Part shown: positions 1 through 4,992 of the stretch, piece by piece
Layout of the letters: the number at the start of each line of letters is the position of its first letter
Numbering within the stretch: the stretch's first letter is position 1
Translations under genes and position numbers: made by a program
Assembly (NCBI GenBank): GCA_946480965.1
Contig: CAMLMI010000225.1
Location: 1-7,577, forward strand
DNA from: an uncultured Verrucomicrobiales bacterium
GTDB lineage: Bacteria > Verrucomicrobiota > Verrucomicrobiae > Limisphaerales > CANJSG01
Direction: 5' to 3'
Length of the DNA: 7,577 nucleotides
Notes under the pieces: generated by a model
What the model saw: only the letters and a program-made list of their open reading frames with translations
Told to the model about the DNA's origin: nothing
Databases searched by the model: none

Positions 1-19
1 GATCCCGGATTGCTCCCTC

Positions 20-772
20 GTGCTGCGCTCCCCTAGCTTCCACCGCGTGATCGACGCCCGGCACTGCATCGCGGTGATTCCCTGCCTCGACGAGGCGGCG
101 GCCATCGGCGACCTCGTTCGGGCCGTGCTCGGGCATGTTCCGGCCGTGCTGGTCGTGGACGACGGCTCCTCCGATGCCACCGCTGACCGAGCCCGCGCCG
201 CCGGGGCCGAAGTTCTTCGCCACGAATGTCCCCAGGGCAAGGGCCGCTCCCTCCTCGATGGCTGGCGCGCCGCCGCCGAACGCGGGTCCACCTGGGCCAT
301 CACGCTGGATGGCGACGGACAACACGCACCCGCGAACATTCCCCGCTTCCTCGCCCGCGCGGATGAAAGCACCCCGCTGATCGTCGGCAACCGCATGGCC
401 GCGCCTGTCGGCATGCCGTGGCTCCGTCGCGGCGTGAACCGCTGGATGAGCCGGCGCCTCTCCGCCTTGACCGGCCAGGAACTGCCCGATTCCCAGTGCG
501 GCTTCCGCCTAGTCCATCTGCCCACGCTGGCCCGTGTGCCGCTGGCGGCGGACCATTTCGAGATCGAGTCGGAGATGCTCTTCCAGTTCGCCCGTCACGG
601 CCACGCCATCGCCTTCGTGCCGGTGGACGTGATCTACGCGGAGGAACGCAGCTCCATCCGCCCGCTGCCGGACACGCTGCGGTGGCTCCGATGGTGGTCC
701 CGCGCACGGCGACAGACGAAGGCGCCGACGCTCCAGCCAGCTCCGGAACCCGCGCGCTTGATCGGCGGTTAG
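20..772 (+). CDS. Family 2 glycosyltransferase (DPM1/polyprenol-phosphate type)
   Basis: This is a GT-A fold glycosyltransferase that probably moves a sugar from a nucleotide donor onto a lipid or polyprenol-phosphate acceptor at the inner face of the membrane. Seen: the N-terminal strand CIAVIPCLDE (residues 16-25), the nucleotide-binding VVDDGSSD (45-52), the metal-binding acidic motif DGDGQH (97-102), DSQCGFR (157-163) and the acceptor-side FEIESEM (180-186). At 250 aa it is a bare catalytic domain with no transmembrane helices. The C-terminal part around residues 219-234 is rich in Trp and Arg and may bind membrane as an amphipathic helix (inference). The frame is open back to base 2, so the start could lie outside the window. 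Inside it, GTG at 20 or GTG at 47 (giving MIDARHC) are possible, and neither has a clear ribosome binding site. The stop TAG at 770-772 overlaps the end of the convergent gene. The donor and acceptor cannot be told from sequence. Confidence 0.88.
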   Translation: MLRSPSFHRVIDARHCIAVIPCLDEAAAIGDLVRAVLGHVPAVLVVDDGSSDATADRARAAGAEVLRHECPQGKGRSLLDGWRAAAERGSTWAITLDGDGQHAPANIPRFLARADESTPLIVGNRMAAPVGMPWLRRGVNRWMSRRLSALTGQELPDSQCGFRLVHLPTLARVPLAADHFEIESEMLFQFARHGHAIAFVPVDVIYAEERSSIRPLPDTLRWLRWWSRARRQTKAPTLQPAPEPARLIGG

Positions 773-2202
773 GCGGAGAGTTCCCTCACCCGCTGCGGGA
801 ATTCGCAACCGGCGCAGAGCGCGTTGGACCGGCCGCAGAAGTCCTGGAGGATCTGCAGCATTCCCTGTTGCGTCGCCGCCGTCGGCCTGAGGTCGCGCCG
901 TGCGCCGCCCAGCAGCCGCACCCGCGCCTGCTTGAGCTTCGAGTTGTCCTCGCCCGCAGGCCATTGGCGGAAACGCTCGTCCACGCGGCGCACCAGCGCA
1001 GCGTTGCCACCCGCCCCGGCCCGGGCGCGGAACCACGGCAGGACGACGTTGACCGCGAGATCGGTCGTCCGCGCCTCGCCCAGCAACGGCTGCGGCTTCG
1101 CCATGCGCGCGCTGCGCAGCGTCCAGTGCCAGGACCAATAGTCGTCCGCGCCGGCCTGCAGGGTCTTCAACAGCGTCGCCGGTTCGCCGGAGCCGAGGAA
1201 CCATTCCTCCAGCTCCGCCACGAATCGCGGGCGCGTCGCCCAATGCGCCGCGAGGGCCAGGCGGCGTTGCGGATGGTTCGCCGGGCGCAGCCCGTGCATC
1301 CGCCACACGACGGCGGGCAACGCCTGTTCCTGCCAACGATCCCGCTCACGCCACCAGGCATCCCAGAAAGGCCGCGCCTCGCGCAGCGCTTGCGACGGAA
1401 GCTCGTGCGGCAGCAAACCCGCCAATCCCAGCAGCCGCGCCTGGAGCACCGGCACCGCGCGGTCGCCCTCGGTCAAGGCGGGCAGCGTTTCCGCGAGCCG
1501 CTGCATCGGCCAGGCGTTGTGCTTGTAGCCGAGCGCGCGGAAGAGCCCTTCCCACAGCGATTGCTCCCAGCCGGCCTCGCGGGCGCGACGCGCGAAGTTC
1601 TGCGCCTTCCGCTCCAGCCGCACCTGCGCCGCTTGCCGCAGCAGTTCGTCCAGCCGCACGGCATCCAGCGCTTGCAGCGGCGAACAGCACTTGCCGAGGA
1701 ATTCCTCGGCCCAATCGGGCTCCCCTTCCATCCACGCCACGATCTCGCCCAGCGGTGCATCGAGCGCGGAAGGCAGCACCAGCGTGGGCAACGGCTGACG
1801 CGCATCGCTCGGCGCATTCCAGACCACATGCAGGACGACCTTCTGGAAAGCCGCGCTGCGGTCATGCCCGTGTTGCCGCCAGCCTGCCGCGTCGAGATCC
1901 ACTTCCACGTCGCCCGCCTGCGCCGCTTCCCCTTCGATGCGGATGACGGCGTCACGGAAATCCGGTCCTCCCTCCGCGCTGCGGAAGCCCGGATGCAGCA
2001 CGCGCACCGCGCGGCCATCGAGCAGCCGCAGACCGTCGTGCCTCAGCCGTTGATGGTGCCAGATGCGCTGGAGCCAGTCCTCCGGCGGACGCTCCGCCCG
2101 GTCGTGGAGTTCGCCGGTGGACGGAATCCGGGCGCGCCACTGCGTGTAGAGATTGGACGGGAGCGGGGGCACGCGGATGTCGTTTCCCGAAGCGGCGGGC
2201 AA
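769..2202 (-). CDS. DUF2851 family protein
   Basis: This is a 477-aa protein of the DUF2851 family, whose biochemical function I do not know. Seen, in order: an N-terminal Trp/Leu-rich helix (41-51), GGPDF (78-82), GDVEVD (97-102), WRQHGHD (108-114) and the strand VVLHVVW (122-128), which together form the family core. Then come FRALGYKHNA (221-230), LLGLAGLLP (257-265), the basic PQRRLALA (311-318), and a C-terminal cysteine cluster C456, C463, C466 (C-x6-C-x2-C). There is no signal peptide or membrane helix, so it is probably cytoplasmic. The start taken is TTG at 2202; GTG at 2172 (residue 11) is an alternative, and neither has a convincing Shine-Dalgarno site. A purine-rich stretch (minus-strand GGGAAAGA, 2224 to 2217) lies 14 bases upstream of the TTG, which is too far. 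The gene is divergent from hflX and tail-to-tail with the glycosyltransferase. The family call is firm; any enzymatic role is conjecture. Confidence 0.85.
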   Translation of the reverse strand: MPAASGNDIRVPPLPSNLYTQWRARIPSTGELHDRAERPPEDWLQRIWHHQRLRHDGLRLLDGRAVRVLHPGFRSAEGGPDFRDAVIRIEGEAAQAGDVEVDLDAAGWRQHGHDRSAAFQKVVLHVVWNAPSDARQPLPTLVLPSALDAPLGEIVAWMEGEPDWAEEFLGKCCSPLQALDAVRLDELLRQAAQVRLERKAQNFARRAREAGWEQSLWEGLFRALGYKHNAWPMQRLAETLPALTEGDRAVPVLQARLLGLAGLLPHELPSQALREARPFWDAWWRERDRWQEQALPAVVWRMHGLRPANHPQRRLALAAHWATRPRFVAELEEWFLGSGEPATLLKTLQAGADDYWSWHWTLRSARMAKPQPLLGEARTTDLAVNVVLPWFRARAGAGGNAALVRRVDERFRQWPAGEDNSKLKQARVRLLGGARRDLRPTAATQQGMLQILQDFCGRSNALCAGCEFPQRVRELSA

Positions 2203-2224
2203 GTCAAGGGCCGGAATCTTTCCC

Positions 2225-2260
2225 AGTATCTTAATCCTGCTCTTACTCTTCTTCTTAATC
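2225..2260 (-). repeat. GATYAA-like hexamer array, minus-strand arm (6 units)
   Basis: Read on the minus strand from 2260 to 2225, the sequence falls into six consecutive units each starting with GA: GATTAA, GAAGAA, GAGTAA, GAGCAG, GATTAA, GATACT. Two more degenerate units in the same register (GGGAAA, GATTCC) continue to 2213. The array sits 22 bases upstream of the TTG start of the DUF2851 gene, with the purine-rich strand being its sense strand. GC content is far below that of the flanking genes. The period-6 register is seen directly; the function is unknown. Confidence 0.7.
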
Positions 2261-2287
2261 CCCGAAGCGCTTGGATTAAGAGAAAGA
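2247..2287. repeat. Imperfect inverted repeat / hairpin at the centre of the hexamer arrays
   Basis: Arm 2247-2261 pairs with 2273-2287. The inner 8 bases (CTTAATCC with GGATTAAG) are perfect; one G-U pair and one mismatch follow, then four more pairs. The 11-base loop (2262-2272) ends in a perfect palindrome, AAGCGCTT (2265-2272). There is no T-run on either side that would make it an intrinsic terminator, and its place between divergent starts argues for a DNA-level operator or a leader structure instead. Confidence 0.55.
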
Positions 2288-2309
2288 TCAAGATTGAGAT
2301 CAAGACCTC
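2274..2309 (+). repeat. GATYAA-like hexamer array, plus-strand arm (6 units)
   Basis: On the plus strand six units run in perfect 6-base register: GATTAA, GAGAAA, GATCAA, GATTGA, GATCAA, GACCTC. This arm mirrors the minus-strand array at 2225-2260. Both arms begin with GGATTAA at their inner edge and run outwards toward their own gene. The array ends 53 bases before the GTG of hflX, again with the purine-rich strand in the sense direction. In one frame the bases would encode an alternating Ile-Lys peptide, but no start codon or downstream continuity supports translation. Confidence 0.7.
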
Positions 2310-2362
2310 TTCAACAATCCACTTTTCCCCGCGACAACCCGCGCTAAAGTGCCCGCCACTGC

Positions 2363-3658
2363 GTGAGAGCTCTCATCGACACCGTTGTGCAGAAATCGTC
2401 CCGCGCCTTCCTCGTGGGCGTGGAAATGAAGGCCCATTCCGCCTGGGACGTGCAGGATTCCTTGGACGAACTGTCCGAGCTGGCCACCACGGCCGGATTG
2501 GAGGTCGCCGAGCGGGGCACCCAGAAGCTGGAGAAGCCGCATTCCGCCACCTACATCGGCCCCGGCAAGGCGAAGGAATTCGCCGCGCGCGGGAAGGAAC
2601 TGGGCGTCGATGTGGTCATCTTCGACGACGAGCTTTCCCCCGGCCAAGGCCGCACGTTGGAAGAACTCTTCGGCTGTCGCGTGACGGACCGCACCGGCCT
2701 CATCCTCGACATCTTCGGCCAACGCGCCCGGACCCGCGAGGGCAAGCTCCAGGTAGAACTGGCGCAGCTCCAGTATCTGCTGCCGCGCCTCACGCGCTTC
2801 TGGTCGCACTTGTCCCGCCAGCGCGGTTCCACCGGTTCCATCGGCGGCGAAGGCGAATCCCAGCTCGAAGCCGACCGCCGCAAGACCCAGGAGCGTATCG
2901 ACAAGATCAAGAGCGAGCTGGAGATCGTGCAGCGCCAGCGCCTGACCCAGCGCGCCGGCCGCCAGCGCAGCCAGTGGCCGCTCGCCTCCATCGTCGGCTA
3001 CACCAACGCCGGCAAGTCCACCCTGCTCAACCGGATCACCGGCGCGAGCACGCTGGCGGAGGACAAGCTCTTCGCCACGCTCGATCCCACCACGCGCCGC
3101 CTGCGCCTGCCGACGAACCAGAACGTGTTGATCAGCGACACCGTCGGTTTCATCCGCAAGCTGCCGCACAATCTCGTCGAAGCCTTCAAGGCGACGCTGG
3201 AGGAAGTCATCCAGGCCGACCTGTTGCTCCATGTCGTGGACCTCAGCCATCCCGGAGCGGAGGAGCAGATCCTCGCCGTGAACCAGGTGCTGGAGGAGCT
3301 GGATGCCGCCGACAAGCCGACGATGATGGTGTTCAACAAGGTGGACCGATTGTCCGAGCGCGAAGTGGCGGCGCGGTTCCGTGAACGCTTCCCCAACAGC
3401 GTCTTCATCTCCGCCAAATCGGGTGAAGGCCTCGACACGCTTATGGCCGAGATCGGCGCGCAGCTCCGGCCCGTGCGCGAGTTCCTGGAGCTGGCCGTGC
3501 CCTACGCCGATTCCGCCGTGATGGCTCGGCTGCACGAAGTCGGCCAGGTGGTGGAGAGCAAGTTCAACGGCGCGAAAGCCCGCTTCAAGGTCCGCATCCC
3601 GCCCCACCTCCACGCCGAGTTCGAGCGCTACGTGACGAAGGACCTGACCCAGGCGTGA
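2363..3658 (+). CDS. hflX: GTPase HflX (50S-binding, ribosome rescue/splitting)
   Basis: HflX is an OBG-HflX superfamily GTPase; characterised members bind the 50S subunit and split stalled or stress-arrested ribosomes in a GTP-dependent way. Seen in the 431-aa product: the N-terminal HflX domain with AFLVGVEM (15-22), TYIGPGKAKE (63-72) and DELSPGQGRTLEE (89-101); the family signature GGEGESQLEADRR (161-173); a basic coiled-coil linker (about 173-203); then the G domain with G1 GYTNAGKST (212-220), G2 threonines T243/T244, G3 DTVG (259-262), G4 NKVD (325-328) and G5 SAK (350-352). The C-terminal domain follows (about 375-431). The length is normal for the family and all key residues are present. 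The start is GTG at 2363; a stop at 2345 blocks anything upstream, and GTG at 2387 is the only close alternative. No Shine-Dalgarno is evident. The hfq and hflKC genes, neighbours of hflX in enterobacteria, are not adjacent here. Confidence 0.96.
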   Translation: MRALIDTVVQKSSRAFLVGVEMKAHSAWDVQDSLDELSELATTAGLEVAERGTQKLEKPHSATYIGPGKAKEFAARGKELGVDVVIFDDELSPGQGRTLEELFGCRVTDRTGLILDIFGQRARTREGKLQVELAQLQYLLPRLTRFWSHLSRQRGSTGSIGGEGESQLEADRRKTQERIDKIKSELEIVQRQRLTQRAGRQRSQWPLASIVGYTNAGKSTLLNRITGASTLAEDKLFATLDPTTRRLRLPTNQNVLISDTVGFIRKLPHNLVEAFKATLEEVIQADLLLHVVDLSHPGAEEQILAVNQVLEELDAADKPTMMVFNKVDRLSEREVAARFRERFPNSVFISAKSGEGLDTLMAEIGAQLRPVREFLELAVPYADSAVMARLHEVGQVVESKFNGAKARFKVRIPPHLHAEFERYVTKDLTQA

Positions 3659-3812
3659 GCTGCTGGCGGCTTCCTGCCCGTAACCATCGCCTCTCCCGCG
3701 CGTCGCGAAGAATTTGGCCGGTTGCATCCGCCGTTCCGGGAAATACCTTTCAATGGATGTCATCGGTTCCGCGTCTGATCCGGGCGCGGTTGTCCACGAA
3801 AGATTCCGAGCC
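3659..3812 (+). promoter_or_regulatory. Intergenic leader before the HEAT-repeat gene, weak promoter candidate
   Basis: This 154-base gap follows hflX and contains no recognisable terminator. A possible promoter is TTGCAT (3722-3727) with TACCTT (3744-3749) at 16-base spacing; the match to consensus is poor. A short palindrome TTCCGGGAA lies at 3734-3742. A purine-rich GAAAGA at 3798-3803 sits 9 bases before the ATG at 3813 and may act as a weak ribosome binding site, supporting that start over the in-frame TTG at 3714 or ATG at 3753. Confidence 0.25.
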
Positions 3813-4958
3813 ATGCTGAAAGTCCTCATTCCAAGCGTTGTCGCCGCCGGGTTGGTCGGCGCTCTCGTCGTGCAGCACCGGTCCCTCGGGCGGATCGAGT
3901 CCGAGCTGGCCGCGCTCAAATCGACGGGCGCTTCCGGCGAGAAAAACTCTCCGGCGGAGACCGTTGAACGCCGCGGGCTTTTCGGACGTTCCGAACCGAT
4001 TGCCGCCCCGGCGAACACGGCGGTGATCGAGCAGCGATTGGCCGCCATCGAGGAAGCGGTGGAGCGGTTGACCAAGGCGTCCGAACACTTGATGGACCGC
4101 GGGCAACTGCCGCTCTCCGACAGCAAGGTGGCGGAGCTGAAGGCGAAGTTCCTGGACGCGTCGCTGCCGGACAACGAACGGCTCCGGGCGTTGCGGCTCC
4201 TGCGGCAGAACAACGTGATCGACGAGGCCGTGATCGCCGGGGCGCTGGGCTGGGCCCAGGCGAGTGCCAATCCCCAGGTCGCGGCGTCGGTGCTCGACCA
4301 GCTCGACGGCCTGGACAACGCCTCGCTCAAGGGACCGTTGCTCCAGTTCGCCAGCACTTCCACGGATTCCCGCGTGCGCCGCCAAGCCATCGAGAATCTG
4401 GAACGCTTCGCGGGCGATCCTGCCGTGGACGCGCTGCTCTGGAAAGCCGTGCAGTCGGACGAGGACCCGGCCGTGCGTCGCCAGGCCGAGAACGCGTTGC
4501 GCGAAGGCCCCATGTCCGAAGCCCGTATCGCCGACATGCGCCAGCGCGCGCTCAATCCCAACGCCAGCCTGGAGGAACGCCTGACCGCCTTCCGTGCCCT
4601 GAGCAACAGTCAGACCGACCTCGGCGATGTGGCCGCCCAGATGGCCACCGTGGCGCGGTCCGCACGCGATCCGCGCCAGCGCGCGCAGATTTTCGAAGCA
4701 TTCGACGGCATGAACAACCCGGCCCTGGCTCCGGCCCTGGTCGAGGGTTTGCAGGACGCCGACCCGATCCTGCGCCGCGCCGCGGCCGACTCTCTCAGCG
4801 GCCTGAGCGCCGATCCTGCCGTGGCGGACTGGCTCCGCTACGTGGCCGAGAACGACGCCGATCCCCGGGTCCGCCGCGAAGCCCAGCAGGCGCTCTCGGA
4901 AGCGGACCGGCGCGGCAACGGCAACCGCCGTCCGCAAGGACAGGAACGCTGGCGTTGA
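3813..4958 (+). CDS. Membrane-anchored HEAT-repeat protein
   Basis: This is a 381-aa protein with no recognised enzymatic motif, likely a scaffold or binding protein. Seen: a hydrophobic N-terminal segment (about 3-20) with no clear signal peptidase site, so probably a signal anchor; a short helix 24-36; a Gly/Pro/Ser-rich linker (37-70); a predicted coiled coil (71-95); then alpha-helical repeats from about 105 to 365. The HEAT-like units, recognised by D-x-x-(V/L)-R-R-x-A patterns, begin near 118, 152, 183, 215, 249, 284, 315 and 348. The tail (365-381) is hydrophilic and Arg-rich. The ATG at 3813 was chosen because it places the hydrophobic segment at the N terminus and has a weak purine-rich site upstream; the frame extends back to TTG 3714 (414 aa). 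The body probably projects into the periplasm (inference). It is same-strand with hflX but separated by 154 bases, so it may be expressed on its own. Confidence 0.75.
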   Translation: MLKVLIPSVVAAGLVGALVVQHRSLGRIESELAALKSTGASGEKNSPAETVERRGLFGRSEPIAAPANTAVIEQRLAAIEEAVERLTKASEHLMDRGQLPLSDSKVAELKAKFLDASLPDNERLRALRLLRQNNVIDEAVIAGALGWAQASANPQVAASVLDQLDGLDNASLKGPLLQFASTSTDSRVRRQAIENLERFAGDPAVDALLWKAVQSDEDPAVRRQAENALREGPMSEARIADMRQRALNPNASLEERLTAFRALSNSQTDLGDVAAQMATVARSARDPRQRAQIFEAFDGMNNPALAPALVEGLQDADPILRRAAADSLSGLSADPAVADWLRYVAENDADPRVRREAQQALSEADRRGNGNRRPQGQERWR

Positions 4959-4992
4959 ACGACGGCGAAGCGGGATTCGTTCGGGCTCGGTT

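Larger units (their letters stand above)
2203..2362. promoter_or_regulatory. Divergent control region between DUF2851 gene and hflX
   Basis: These 160 bases separate two divergent genes, so both promoters should lie here or extend into gene starts. The central part is strikingly AT-rich against its surroundings and is taken up by two facing hexamer arrays. On the hflX side, TAAAGT at 2345-2350 could serve as a -10 box, but no good -35 lies at the right distance (TTTTCC at 2323-2328 is the closest). It would leave a leader of only a few bases before the GTG at 2363. An in-frame TAA at 2345-2347 excludes any hflX start further upstream. No promoter could be assigned with confidence on the minus strand. 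Confidence 0.45.

Noticed and set aside
2257..2320. A short peptide with alternating Ile and Lys from the hexamer array
   Set aside because: It is a by-product of the period-6 DNA repeat, lies in an open frame without its own start nearby, and has no coding context.
418..3384. A 988-codon open frame on the plus strand crossing the DUF2851 gene and hflX
   Set aside because: It is antisense to DUF2851 and in another frame of hflX, has Arg/Pro/Ala-rich low-complexity content with no domain, and bridges an intergenic repeat. Long open shadows are expected in GC-rich genes.
2300..4606. A 768-codon open frame on the minus strand antisense to hflX and the HEAT gene
   Set aside because: It spans two real plus-strand genes and their gap, and its translation has no recognisable domain.
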